Below are positions 17,337-25,656 of a stretch of DNA of 41,949 nt, piece after piece. The stretch comes from Bacilli bacterium. GTDB lineage: Bacteria; Bacillota_I; Bacilli_A; RF39; UBA660. The notes under the pieces are model-generated. The model searched no databases. It had not been told where the DNA came from and saw only the letters and a list, made by a program, of their open reading frames with translations. Both the position numbers and the translations under genes were made by a program. Numbering within the stretch: position 1 is the first letter of the stretch; every line of letters begins with the position of its first letter. Location of the stretch: assembly GCA_017512495.1 (NCBI GenBank), contig JAFWGF010000015.1, positions 1 through 41,949 on the forward strand, in the 5' to 3' direction.

Positions 17337-18123
17337 TATATTATTTGATTTAGGATTTATACAAATAAAATGGTATTCTTTCTTAATATTAATCGCCACA
17401 ATCATAGGCTATATATTAGTATTTAAAGAGGCTAAAAAGAGAGGTATATCTAATGATCAATTAAATGACTTGTTATTTTATTTGTTCATTATAAGCATCA
17501 TAGGAGCTAGACTTTATTATGTGCTATTTAATTTAAAATACTATCTTAGTGACCCATTAGAAATATTTGCCATGTGGCATGGTGGTTTAGCTATTCATGG
17601 AGGTATAATTGCAGGATTAATATACTTAATAGTTTATTCTAAAAAGAAGAAACTAAATCTATTTTTAATGACTGATATATTAGTAGTACCATTAATACTT
17701 GCTCAAAGTATTGGTAGATGGGGTAATTTCTTTAATGGAGAAGCATTTGGAAGAATAGTATCATTAAAATTCTTAAGAAATATACATTTACCACAATTTA
17801 TTATTGATGGAATGTATATTAATGGTGCTTACAGAGAACCAACATTTCTTTATGAATCAGTTTTATCAATCATAGGTTTTCTAGTATTAATAGTTATTAG
17901 GAAGAAATTAAAGATAAAGACTGGTACTTTAACAGGAATATATCTTATTTGGTATGGAATAGAGAGATTAATTATTGAAACATTTAGGTCTGATTCACTA
18001 ATGTTAGGACCTTTAAAGATAGCTCAAATTATCTCAATTATTGGAATAATTGGTGGGGGATACCTAATTGTAAAAACAAAGAATAACAAATTATATGTCA
18101 AAGATAAATTAATTGTTAAGTAG
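17329..18123 (+). CDS. lgt: Prolipoprotein diacylglyceryl transferase
   Basis: 264 residues, multi-pass membrane enzyme that moves diacylglycerol from phosphatidylglycerol to the lipobox cysteine of prolipoproteins. Diagnostic motifs: WHGGLAIHGG (83-92) and SIGRWGNFFNGEAFG (127-141), the latter with the essential Arg/Asn/Glu; EPTFLYES and WYGIERLIIE further on. Length is near the family norm (about 260-290). Overlaps the preceding membrane gene and is followed by yvcK after 8 bases. Confidence 0.97.
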   Translation: MDSILFDLGFIQIKWYSFLILIATIIGYILVFKEAKKRGISNDQLNDLLFYLFIISIIGARLYYVLFNLKYYLSDPLEIFAMWHGGLAIHGGIIAGLIYLIVYSKKKKLNLFLMTDILVVPLILAQSIGRWGNFFNGEAFGRIVSLKFLRNIHLPQFIIDGMYINGAYREPTFLYESVLSIIGFLVLIVIRKKLKIKTGTLTGIYLIWYGIERLIIETFRSDSLMLGPLKIAQIISIIGIIGGGYLIVKTKNNKLYVKDKLIVK

Positions 18124-18131
18124 GAGGATAT

Positions 18132-19088
18132 ATGAATAAAAAAGTAGTTGTTATGGGTGGAGGAACAGGAATTTCTTATTTACTTAGAGGACTTAAAGAC
18201 TTCCCAGTAGATATCACCGCAGTTATTACTGTTTCAGATAATGGTAGATCAACAGGTAAATTAAGAGAAGAATTCCATATTCCTGCAGTAGGAGATATTA
18301 GAAAAGTAATTACTAATTTATCTGGAACTGATGAAGCAATTAAAGATATGATGTCATATCGCTTTAAAACATCTAGTGATTTAGATGGTCATGCAGTAGG
18401 TAATTTAATATTAACTGCTATGTTAGATATAACAGGCTCATTAAAAGAATCAATTGCTCATTTGTGTAAGTTGTTGGATGTAAGACATAAAGTATTACCT
18501 ATATCTGAAGAATCTGATTTAACTTTAATGGGGTTAGATAAAGATGGTAATATTATTGAAGGAGAAGAGCAAATAACATTAGCTCATCGTCAATTTGAAA
18601 AAATATTCTATAAGAATGAACCAAAAGTATTACCAGAAGTATTGGATTCTATTAAAGAAGCAGATTTAATAATCTTTAGTATGGGAAGTTTATATACTAG
18701 CGTTTTACCTAATATAATTTGTAAGGATGTAAAAAAAGCTTTTAATGAAGCAAAAGCTCCTATCATGTACTTATCTAATTTATTTACTCAACCGGGTGAA
18801 ACTGATGGATTTACTGTAGGAGACCATGTTAAGCTACTAAATCGTTATTTAGACAAAAAGAAAGTAGATGTAGTTATCGCAAGTAATACCAAAATATCTG
18901 AAAAAATGGCTAAGAAATATGAAACAGAAGAGCAAAAAGATCCAGTTTTAATTGATTATTATGAATTAAAAAAGATTGGTGTAGAGCTAATTGAAGATGA
19001 CTTAATTATTAAAGATGAAGATCATACTTTAAAACATAATAGTTTAAAACTAAGTTCATTAATCTTTTCATATTTAATGAGGAAATAA
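18132..19088 (+). CDS. yvcK: YvcK/CofD-like gluconeogenesis factor
   Basis: 318 residues. MGGGTGISYLLRGL at the N-terminus, then TVSDNGRSTGKLREEF and VGDIRKVI, are the family's UDP-sugar-binding core. In Bacillus YvcK is needed for growth on gluconeogenic carbon and for cell shape. GNLILTAML and FSMGSLYTSVLPN also fit. Ribosome site AGGAGG. Its stop overlaps the whiA start by one base (TAATG), the same order as in Bacillus (yvcK-whiA), here without yvcJ upstream or crh downstream. Confidence 0.95.
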   Translation: MNKKVVVMGGGTGISYLLRGLKDFPVDITAVITVSDNGRSTGKLREEFHIPAVGDIRKVITNLSGTDEAIKDMMSYRFKTSSDLDGHAVGNLILTAMLDITGSLKESIAHLCKLLDVRHKVLPISEESDLTLMGLDKDGNIIEGEEQITLAHRQFEKIFYKNEPKVLPEVLDSIKEADLIIFSMGSLYTSVLPNIICKDVKKAFNEAKAPIMYLSNLFTQPGETDGFTVGDHVKLLNRYLDKKKVDVVIASNTKISEKMAKKYETEEQKDPVLIDYYELKKIGVELIEDDLIIKDEDHTLKHNSLKLSSLIFSYLMRK

Positions 19089-20029
19089 TGTCTTATACAG
19101 TATCAATAAAAGAAGAAATAGCTAATATTAAAAGTAGTAATTCAGAACTTATTGCTGAATTATCAGGGTATATTAGAAATAATGGTATTATTACAAGTAA
19201 GAAAGTAACTATGACTACTGAAAATAAAGCAATTGTAGATCATCTAGTAGAATCTTTAAAAGATATCTATAATGTAAGAGCTAAAGTAGATATTGTTGAA
19301 AATTTAAATTTTAGTAAAAATGACTTATATCAAATAACTATTGAGGATAATTTATCAAAAGTATTAGAAAAACTAGGTATTTGGGATACAGATGGTAAAT
19401 ATTTAGGTGTTGTTCCAGAATATATAGTAGGTGGAAATGAAGAAATAAGAGCTTATTTAAGAGGTGTATTTGAAGGTGTTGGAAGTATTAATGATCCACA
19501 GACTTCTAGATATCATATGGAATTATTAATTAATAAGTCCAAAGAAGCTGTCTTTGTTCAAAAATTATTAAATATATTTGAATTAAATGCTAAAATACTA
19601 AGTAGAGATAAAGGTTATATGATTTATATCAAAGAAGCTGAAAAGATAAGTGATTTCTTAAAAATACTAGGAGCTAATAAAGCAGTATTATACTTTGAAA
19701 ATGTAAGAATTTATCGTGATCAAAAGAATAAAACTAATCGACTAAATAACATGGAACAAGCTAATATAGATAAAGTTATTCAAACAGCTACTGAACAATT
19801 GAAAGATATTCAAGTAATAGAAGATAATGATGGAGTTATGTTACTAGATGATAAAACTAAAGAGACTTTAGAATATCGTAAGAAATATCCAGAAGCTTCT
19901 TTAAAAGAATTAGCAGAAATAATATCAATAGAAACTAATAAACCCATTACTAAATCAGGACTTAATCATAGATTAAGAAAGATTAAAGATTTAGCTGAAA
20001 GATTTAATAAACAAAAGACCAATGAATAG
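19088..20029 (+). CDS. whiA: Sporulation/cell division regulator WhiA
   Basis: 313 residues. The N-terminal half is the LAGLIDADG-endonuclease-like fold without catalytic function (YLRGVFEGVGSIND is the remnant of the motif); the C-terminal half is the DNA-binding part with YPEASLKELAEI and ITKSGLNHRLRKI. WhiA affects division and chromosome segregation in Bacillus and sporulation in Streptomyces. Translationally coupled to yvcK. Confidence 0.95.
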   Translation: MSYTVSIKEEIANIKSSNSELIAELSGYIRNNGIITSKKVTMTTENKAIVDHLVESLKDIYNVRAKVDIVENLNFSKNDLYQITIEDNLSKVLEKLGIWDTDGKYLGVVPEYIVGGNEEIRAYLRGVFEGVGSINDPQTSRYHMELLINKSKEAVFVQKLLNIFELNAKILSRDKGYMIYIKEAEKISDFLKILGANKAVLYFENVRIYRDQKNKTNRLNNMEQANIDKVIQTATEQLKDIQVIEDNDGVMLLDDKTKETLEYRKKYPEASLKELAEIISIETNKPITKSGLNHRLRKIKDLAERFNKQKTNE

Positions 20030-20038
20030 GTCTTTTTG
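20013..20038 (+). terminator. Intrinsic terminator after whiA
   Basis: AAAAGACC (20013-20020), loop of 8, GGTCTTTTT (20029-20037). The stop codon is in the loop. It ends the uvrA-whiA block. Confidence 0.88.
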
Positions 20039-20082
20039 TTTGTGTGAATACCTAGTTCCTATAAAAAACAAATAAGAAAATA

Positions 20083-20088
20083 TATAAT
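20083..20088 (+). promoter_or_regulatory. -10 element of the 20107 gene
   Basis: TATAAT in a very AT-rich stretch, 18 bases before the ATG. No firm -35. Confidence 0.4.
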
Positions 20089-20106
20089 TAATATAGGAGA
20101 ATAGGT

Positions 20107-21255
20107 ATGAGAATAGATAAAGATAACATAAAAATTGTTTTAATTTTATTAGTAGTATGTCTAAGTCTAGGATATGCTTATATTAATAGTGATTTAAATA
20201 TCAATGGAACAGCTCAGGTAAAACATGCTAATTGGGATGTACATTGGTCTAATATACAAGTAAAAACAGGTAGTGTAAGTGCGTCTGCTCCAACAATAAG
20301 TAATCAGACTACAGTAACATATTCAATAACATTAACTAATCCAGGAGATTATTATGAATTTACTGTAGATGCAGTAAATGGTGGACAAATAGATGCGATG
20401 ATAGATACAATTAGTTCTAAATTAAATAATAATCCTATTACTAATTTACCGGCATATTTAAATTATACTGTTACATATGTAGATGGTGGAGAAATACAGC
20501 CAAATCATCAATTGTTGCATAATACTACTGAAAAATACAAAGTTAGAATAGCATATAGAAGTAATATAGAAGAATCACAATTACCGACATCTAATCAAAC
20601 TCTAAATTTTCAGTTCACAGTAACATATAGACAAGCTACAACAGATGCTGTTCCGAAAACATTTACAGGTACTATATATGCTTATAACTATAATCAAGTT
20701 ACGATAGGAGATACTATTCCAACTACTAATACATATTGGATTATGTATGTTTCTACAGATAGCGAACCACTAAGGATTTTTCCATATTATTATACTTACT
20801 CTAATGAAGCAGAATGTACGGCAATCGTTGGTCAAATTGTCGATTCTTATTCAGGAAAAAGAGCAAGATATTGTGCTCCATCACAATCAATTGATCCTGA
20901 AGATTTACGCATTAACTATTATTTAAAATATGAATTAACAAATGGAGTAGTAACAGATATTCATGTGTGTTTTTTATCAGACAAAGAGTATTGCCTAAGC
21001 GGAGGTAGTTCAGCATATCAAAATAATGTGAGTATTTTAAATTCAACACCTAATAGAACATGGTTTGAAAATAATGGTTTTGGATGTAATGGTGATTCAT
21101 CTAGTTTTCAATGTAGTTCTACTATTCCTATGAGATTAACGATTCAGTTATATGCAGATGGAACAGTTCAAGTGTGGGGAGTAAATTCTTGGCTTTGTCA
21201 GGTTTGGTTTGATACTGATACTAATAAAATGACCTCATTTTGTATGCAAGATTAA
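20107..21255 (+). CDS. Secreted protein, LNINGTA family, with cysteine-rich C-domain
   Basis: 382 residues. A short N-terminus and one helix end in LGYAYINSDLNINGTAQV. The first domain, to about residue 178, is beta-rich: NWDVHWSNIQVK, PGDYYEFTVDAVNGG, YKVRIAYR, FQFTVTYRQA. The partial gene at 41311 repeats all of these at roughly 60% identity, so they are paralogues; both resemble SipW-type substrates. The second domain (about 180-382) holds eight cysteines (AEC, RYC, HVC, EYC, FGC, FQC, WLC, SFC), which suggests up to four disulfides in an exported domain. Own promoter and terminator, away from the secretion island. An adhesin-like role is only a guess. Confidence 0.7.
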   Translation: MRIDKDNIKIVLILLVVCLSLGYAYINSDLNINGTAQVKHANWDVHWSNIQVKTGSVSASAPTISNQTTVTYSITLTNPGDYYEFTVDAVNGGQIDAMIDTISSKLNNNPITNLPAYLNYTVTYVDGGEIQPNHQLLHNTTEKYKVRIAYRSNIEESQLPTSNQTLNFQFTVTYRQATTDAVPKTFTGTIYAYNYNQVTIGDTIPTTNTYWIMYVSTDSEPLRIFPYYYTYSNEAECTAIVGQIVDSYSGKRARYCAPSQSIDPEDLRINYYLKYELTNGVVTDIHVCFLSDKEYCLSGGSSAYQNNVSILNSTPNRTWFENNGFGCNGDSSSFQCSSTIPMRLTIQLYADGTVQVWGVNSWLCQVWFDTDTNKMTSFCMQD

Positions 21256-21276
21256 GGACAGTAGTCCTTTTTTTGT
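21254..21276 (+). terminator. Intrinsic terminator after the 20107 gene
   Basis: AAGGAC (21254-21259), loop AGTA, GTCCTT (21264-21269), T-run to about 21274. Confidence 0.9.
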
Positions 21277-21325
21277 TTCATAGTGTAAAGTGCTGAAATT
21301 ACTCATATAATTATAGACAAAGGTA

Positions 21326-21334
21326 TGTTATAAT
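21326..21334 (+). promoter_or_regulatory. Extended -10 promoter for the nucleoside kinase
   Basis: TGTTATAAT at 21326-21334; the ribosome site AAAGGTGG follows about 15 bases later. Confidence 0.65.
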
Positions 21335-21364
21335 TATTACATAGAGTAAAAGGTGGCTGATAAA

Positions 21365-23020
21365 ATGATAGAAACCATAGAAGTAATTATAAATAATAAG
21401 AAGTATACTTACAATAAAGATATCGCTTTATATGAAATAGCTAAAGATTTCGGTGATAAGTTTGATTTTCCAATTCTTATTGCTAGAGTAGGTAATAGAT
21501 TAAAAGAATTATCACATACACTTAGCGAATCTTGTGAACTTGAGTTTTTAGACTTAACATCTAGGGAAGGAAATGCTGTTCATATTAATGGATTAATCTA
21601 TGTAATGGTTTATGCAGTTAAGAAGTTATATGGTAAGAGTGCCAATATTACTGTAGAACATTCTTTAGATAAAGGTATTTATATAGAGTCAACTTTTAAA
21701 CTAGATGAAGAAAAAGTAAAAGAAATAAAGAAAAAGATGCAAGAAATAATAGCTGAAGATAAACCGATTGTTAAAATGAACATTGATCGTTTAGAAGCTA
21801 GAAAATATTTTGAAAGTGTTGGAGATACTGCCAAAGCTGGAGTAATGCGTTATAATACTAATAATTATGTAACACTATATCGTTTGGGTAATTTATATAA
21901 TTATTTCTATAATTTAATGCCTACTTCAACGGGACTAGTAAAAGATTTTGACTTAACGTATATTAAAGATAATGGATTTATCTTAAGATTCCCAACTGTA
22001 TTTATTCACGACAAAATAAAGAAATATGAACACCATCCAATGATGTTTGAAGTGTTTAAACAATATCGTGATTGGGGTAAAAAATTAAGTATTTCTACAT
22101 CAGTAGATTTAAATAGAGTAGTCTCAACAGGAAGAATAAGTGACATGATTAAAATAGATTCTACTATTTATGATCATAGAATTATAAGTATTGCGAAAGA
22201 AATTAGTGATAAAAAAGATGTTAAAGTTGTCTTAATTGCTGGACCATCTTCATCAGGAAAGACTACTACATCTAAGAAATTATGTATGTATTTACGTTTG
22301 TTTGGATTAAATCCTAAAGTGCTAGCAATGGATGATTACTTCGTTGAAAGAGAAGATACTCCTAAAAATCCTGATGGATCATATGATTTTGAATGTTTAG
22401 AAGCTGTAGATTTAAAGTTATTTGATAAGCAGGTAGCTGAGTTACTAAATGGCAAAGAAGTGCTTCGTCCATCATTTAATTTCACTTTTGGTAAAAAAGA
22501 ATATAATGAAACCATGCAAATGGATGAAGATGATATCTTGGTAATAGAAGGTATTCATGCTCTAGATACTAAAGTATTAACAAACATTCAAAGGAACAAG
22601 AAGTATAAAATATATATTTCTGCTTTAACTGAAGTAAATATTGATAATCATAATCGTGTTTCAACTACTGATAATAGATTATTAAGAAGAATTATTCGTG
22701 ATAATAGAACTAGAGGTTATTCAGTAGATGATACTCTTGAAGCTTGGATAAGTGTTAGAAATGGAGAAGAAAAGTGGATTTTCCCATATCAAGATGAAGC
22801 TGATGTTTTAATTAATTCAGCAGCATCTTATGAAGTTGGTGTCCTTAAGACCTATGTAGAACCATTATTATATTCAGTACATAGTGATTCACCATACTAT
22901 GAGGAAGCTAAAAGATTAATTGATATTTTAAGAGCCTTCTTACCAATTCCATCTGATGCTATTCCTGAAGATGCAGTTATTAGAGAATTTATCGGAGGAA
23001 GCTATTTCAGTGTAGATTAA
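21365..23020 (+). CDS. TGS-domain uridine kinase-like nucleoside kinase
   Basis: 551 residues. The ATG at 21365 is taken because AGGTGG (21351-21356) is well spaced from it; a GTG at 21353 lies within that site. Residues 1-60 form a TGS-like domain and about 60-220 resemble the second additional domain of threonyl-tRNA synthetase (HHPMMFEVF region after it). The C-terminal third is the P-loop kinase: GPSSSGKT (293-300), then AMDDYFVERED, PDGSYDFECLEA and VIEGIHAL, as in uridine kinases. This domain order is the Firmicute 'Udk-related nucleoside kinase' family; the natural substrate is not certain. Monocistronic between two terminators. Confidence 0.88.
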   Translation: MIETIEVIINNKKYTYNKDIALYEIAKDFGDKFDFPILIARVGNRLKELSHTLSESCELEFLDLTSREGNAVHINGLIYVMVYAVKKLYGKSANITVEHSLDKGIYIESTFKLDEEKVKEIKKKMQEIIAEDKPIVKMNIDRLEARKYFESVGDTAKAGVMRYNTNNYVTLYRLGNLYNYFYNLMPTSTGLVKDFDLTYIKDNGFILRFPTVFIHDKIKKYEHHPMMFEVFKQYRDWGKKLSISTSVDLNRVVSTGRISDMIKIDSTIYDHRIISIAKEISDKKDVKVVLIAGPSSSGKTTTSKKLCMYLRLFGLNPKVLAMDDYFVEREDTPKNPDGSYDFECLEAVDLKLFDKQVAELLNGKEVLRPSFNFTFGKKEYNETMQMDEDDILVIEGIHALDTKVLTNIQRNKKYKIYISALTEVNIDNHNRVSTTDNRLLRRIIRDNRTRGYSVDDTLEAWISVRNGEEKWIFPYQDEADVLINSAASYEVGVLKTYVEPLLYSVHSDSPYYEEAKRLIDILRAFLPIPSDAIPEDAVIREFIGGSYFSVD

Positions 23021-23047
23021 AAAAAGACCACTATTTGTGGTCTTTTT
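23021..23047. terminator. Bidirectional terminator between convergent genes
   Basis: AAAAAGACCAC (23021-23031), loop of 5, GTGGTCTTTTT (23037-23047). It serves the nucleoside kinase on the plus strand and the small ribbon-helix-helix gene on the minus strand, whose last codons form one arm. Confidence 0.9.
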
Positions 23048-23219
23048 CGTCGATATCATATTCTAAGCAAGCCTCAATCATACTAATGATGACATTATTA
23101 AAGGAAGTTTCATTATCTTTAGCAATTTCTTCCACTTTTTTTGCTAAATCTTCTTTTATATAAAGTGATTTATATACAGAAGATTCTTTTTTTTGAGTCT
23201 TTTTAGGAACAAATTTCAT
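23031..23219 (-). CDS. Small ribbon-helix-helix (CopG/Arc-like) protein
   Basis: 62 residues from the ATG at 23219 with AGGTGAT directly upstream; a GTG nine bases earlier lies inside that site. After a basic start (KFVPKKTQKKE) come a short strand (VYKSLYI), helix A (KEDLAKKVEEIAKDNE) and helix B (SFNNVIISMIEACLEYD), the ribbon-helix-helix layout of dimeric DNA-binding repressors and antitoxins. No toxin-like partner is next to it, so a plain regulator is more likely than a toxin-antitoxin pair. Confidence 0.65.
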   Translation of the reverse strand: MKFVPKKTQKKESSVYKSLYIKEDLAKKVEEIAKDNETSFNNVIISMIEACLEYDIDEKDHK

Positions 23220-23335
23220 AACTATCACCTATCTATATTTTATTATTTCCTTTTATTAAAAAATATATTAGAAAAATATACTAGAAATTTCTGATATAAT
23301 ATGATAGTATGTAAATAGAAAGGAGAATCGAAATA

Positions 23336-23815
23336 ATGGAGACAAAAAAATGTAAGAAGTGCCAAGAAGAAATTAACAAAAAAGCAAAAAAGTGTCCTAA
23401 GTGTGGATCAAAACAAGGAATGCCAACATGGTTGATTGTGGTAATAGTTATAATTGTAATTAGTATAATTGCCAGTACTGGCGAAAGTAGTTCTTCTTCA
23501 CCTTCAAAAAAGAAAGAAGGAGGAAGTGCAAAAGACACCAATGAAAAATTCACTTTATTAGAGCATCAAAAATCGGATGAATCAAATCAATATTTTATGT
23601 ATATTGAAGGAAAAATAAAAAATAATAGAGATAGAGATATGTCTTATGTCCAAGTAACATTCACAACATACGATGCTGAAGGCAATACACTTGGAACTTG
23701 CTTAGATAATAACAGTGGACTTCAAGCTAATGGCACTTGGAAATTTAAAGCTATTTGTTCAGAAGGTGTAGATAAAATAGACCACTATGAATTAAAAGAA
23801 ATAACAGGTTACTAA
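23336..23815 (+). CDS. Zinc-ribbon membrane protein with FxLYD-like domain
   Basis: 159 residues. An N-terminal zinc ribbon (CKKC at 6-9, CPKC at 20-23) faces the cytoplasm, one helix follows at about 31-46 (WLIVVIVIIVISIIAS), then a Ser/Lys linker and an extracytoplasmic beta-domain of about 90 residues with YIEGKIKNNRDRDMSYVQV and the TYDAEGNTLGT turn, typical of FxLYD domains. Such proteins are common in Firmicutes; the role is unknown. Ribosome site GAAAGGAG. A terminator follows directly. Confidence 0.7.
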   Translation: METKKCKKCQEEINKKAKKCPKCGSKQGMPTWLIVVIVIIVISIIASTGESSSSSPSKKKEGGSAKDTNEKFTLLEHQKSDESNQYFMYIEGKIKNNRDRDMSYVQVTFTTYDAEGNTLGTCLDNNSGLQANGTWKFKAICSEGVDKIDHYELKEITGY

Positions 23816-23847
23816 AAATATCCACAGAATTGTGGATATTTTTTTGC
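23814..23847 (+). terminator. Intrinsic terminator after the zinc-ribbon gene
   Basis: AATATCCACA, loop GAAT (23827-23830), TGTGGATATT, T-run to 23845. Confidence 0.92.
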
Positions 23848-23876
23848 TAAATAATGTCAAGTAAGTAACTAACTTA

Positions 23877-23905
23877 TTGAATATAAAAAAATATGAATAT
23901 ATAAT
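23877..23905 (+). promoter_or_regulatory. SigA-type promoter for gap
   Basis: TTGAAT (23877-23882), 17-base spacer, TATAAT (23900-23905). AAGGAGG follows at 23912-23918. Confidence 0.75.
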
Positions 23906-23924
23906 AAAAATAAGGAGGCTAAAA

Positions 23925-24926
23925 ATGATAAAAGTAGCAATTAATGGATTCGGAAGAATCGGAAGATTATGTTTTAGATTAATGGAGGAGAACCCTGATT
24001 TTGAAGTAGTAGCTATTAATGATTTAACAGATGCTGCTCAATTAGCTTATTTATTGAAATATGATACTAATCATAGAAATTATCGTATTGATGAAATAAG
24101 TAATGACGATGAAAATATCATTGTAGGTAATAGAAAAATCAGAGTATATGCTGAAAAAGAACCTAATGCATTACCATGGGGAGATTTAGATATAGATGTG
24201 GTATTTGAATGTACTGGTCTATTTACTAGTGACGAAAAAGCTCAGGCTCATATTGATGCTGGTGCTAAACATGTAATTATTTCTGCTCCTGCTAAGGGAG
24301 ATCTTAAGACAATAGTTTATAATGTTAATCATGATATATTAACTGGAGAAGAAAAGATTATTTCTGCAGCTTCATGTACAACTAACTGTTTAGCTCCTGT
24401 TGTAGATGTACTTGATAAAGAATTTGGTATTGTTAAAGGTTTTATGACTACAGTACATGCTTATACTAATGATCAAGCATCATTAGATATAGCTCATAAA
24501 AAAGGTCATATGGCTCGTAGAGGTCGTGCTTGTGCAGCTAATATCGTTCCTGCATCAACTGGTGCTGCTTCAGCAATTGGTCTAGTTTGTCCTAATCTAG
24601 AAGGTAAATTAGATGGAACTGCAATGCGTGTACCAGTACCAACTGGTTCAGTTGTAGACTTAACTTTGGAATTAGGAAAGAATACTACTGCTGAAGAAAT
24701 TAATGAAGTATTAAAGATGCATACTAATGAAACTTTAGAATTTACAATGGATCCAATTGTTTCAAGTGATGTAATTGGAAGACGCTGTGGATCACTAGTT
24801 GATGGATTATCTACTAATGTTTTAGAGGTAGATGGAAAACAACTAGTAAAAGTAGTATCTTGGTATGATAACGAAATGAGTTATACAGCTCAAATGGTTA
24901 GAACAGCTAAATATTTGATGAAATAA
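23925..24926 (+). CDS. gap: Glyceraldehyde-3-phosphate dehydrogenase, type I
   Basis: 333 residues from the ATG at 23925, six bases after AAGGAGG. Catalyses NAD-dependent oxidation and phosphorylation of glyceraldehyde 3-phosphate in glycolysis. NGFGRIGR (7-14) binds the dinucleotide, Asp33 (INDL) favours NAD, and ASCTTNC carries the catalytic Cys151. SWYDNEMSY near the end is also diagnostic. An upstream in-frame TTG at 23877 is part of the promoter, not the start. Monocistronic here, 1.7 kb from pgk, whereas many Firmicutes keep gap-pgk-tpi together. Confidence 0.97.
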   Translation: MIKVAINGFGRIGRLCFRLMEENPDFEVVAINDLTDAAQLAYLLKYDTNHRNYRIDEISNDDENIIVGNRKIRVYAEKEPNALPWGDLDIDVVFECTGLFTSDEKAQAHIDAGAKHVIISAPAKGDLKTIVYNVNHDILTGEEKIISAASCTTNCLAPVVDVLDKEFGIVKGFMTTVHAYTNDQASLDIAHKKGHMARRGRACAANIVPASTGAASAIGLVCPNLEGKLDGTAMRVPVPTGSVVDLTLELGKNTTAEEINEVLKMHTNETLEFTMDPIVSSDVIGRRCGSLVDGLSTNVLEVDGKQLVKVVSWYDNEMSYTAQMVRTAKYLMK

Positions 24927-24928
24927 AT

Positions 24929-24952
24929 AAAAGCATCTTAAGATGCTTTTTT
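24929..24952 (+). terminator. Intrinsic terminator after gap
   Basis: AAAAGCATCTTAAGATGCTTTTTT with its centre at 24939/24940; the ribosome site of the next gene follows at once, so some read-through may feed it. Confidence 0.85.
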
Positions 24953-24962
24953 AGGAGGCTAT

Positions 24963-25586
24963 ATGAAAAAGAATATATATAGATATTTTAAATTTAAAAG
25001 AATTATGCTTCCTATAAATATAGTAGGTTTAGTACTAGATGTATTATTTATGGTTGTCTGGACAATTAAACTAGTTCAAAGACATAATCCAATTAATAAA
25101 GGAATAATTAGTACATATTTGTTTTTTATAGTACTATTAATAATTATTTTGATATTTATAATAAACTATATAGAAAGTATTAAAAAATATAATGAGACAG
25201 TTGAAAAAGGTAAAAAAGTGCCTGGGACAATAAAAGAAATAATTGAAACAGAAGATCCGGCTGCCACAGATGGACCTCATATAGTATATTGCTTATTAAT
25301 AAAATATAAAGATCCTAATACTAATGAAGAAATTGAGTACAAAACCCCAATTTTAGGAATTAATCCCTATAGAAAACTAAAATCGAATAAATGTAATGTT
25401 TATCTTTATAACGGAGAAATACTACCAGAAGACTTTGAATTAACAAATAATATAGAAGAGTGTTATTTTAAAGAACCTGAGAATAGTTTGACTAAAGGGG
25501 AAAGAATAATAGCGAAAGTGGCATTAATCTTATTATTTATAATATTAGCTATTATGATTGTTTCTATTATTTCAATGGCAATATAA
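24963..25586 (+). CDS. Unknown membrane protein (three helices)
   Basis: 207 residues, not recognised with confidence. Two N-terminal helices (about 15-38 and 49-69), then a soluble domain of about 90 residues (VPGTIKEIIETED...IVYCLLIKYKDPNTNEEIEYKT) and a C-terminal helix (186-205). The soluble part has the 'X-G-T-I-...-Y-x-Y' style of DUF3592-like domains. Ribosome site AGGAGG lies directly behind the gap terminator and there is no clear promoter, so it probably relies on read-through. Confidence 0.55.
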   Translation: MKKNIYRYFKFKRIMLPINIVGLVLDVLFMVVWTIKLVQRHNPINKGIISTYLFFIVLLIIILIFIINYIESIKKYNETVEKGKKVPGTIKEIIETEDPAATDGPHIVYCLLIKYKDPNTNEEIEYKTPILGINPYRKLKSNKCNVYLYNGEILPEDFELTNNIEECYFKEPENSLTKGERIIAKVALILLFIILAIMIVSIISMAI

Positions 25587-25619
25587 TTAGAAATAAGTTG
25601 CGCAATCGAGTATGGAAAA

Positions 25620-25656
25620 TAAAAACAAATAAGTTTAACTTATTTGTTTTTTTTTA
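25620..25656. terminator. Bidirectional terminator between convergent genes
   Basis: ACAAATAAG (25625-25633), loop TTTAA, CTTATTTGT (25639-25647), then a T-run of about nine; on the left is an A-run, so it also works for the minus-strand gene. Confidence 0.85.

Noticed and set aside
23031-23219. Toxin-antitoxin module around the ribbon-helix-helix gene
   Set aside because: The neighbouring genes are a nucleoside kinase (convergent) and a divergent zinc-ribbon protein; no small toxin gene is next to it.
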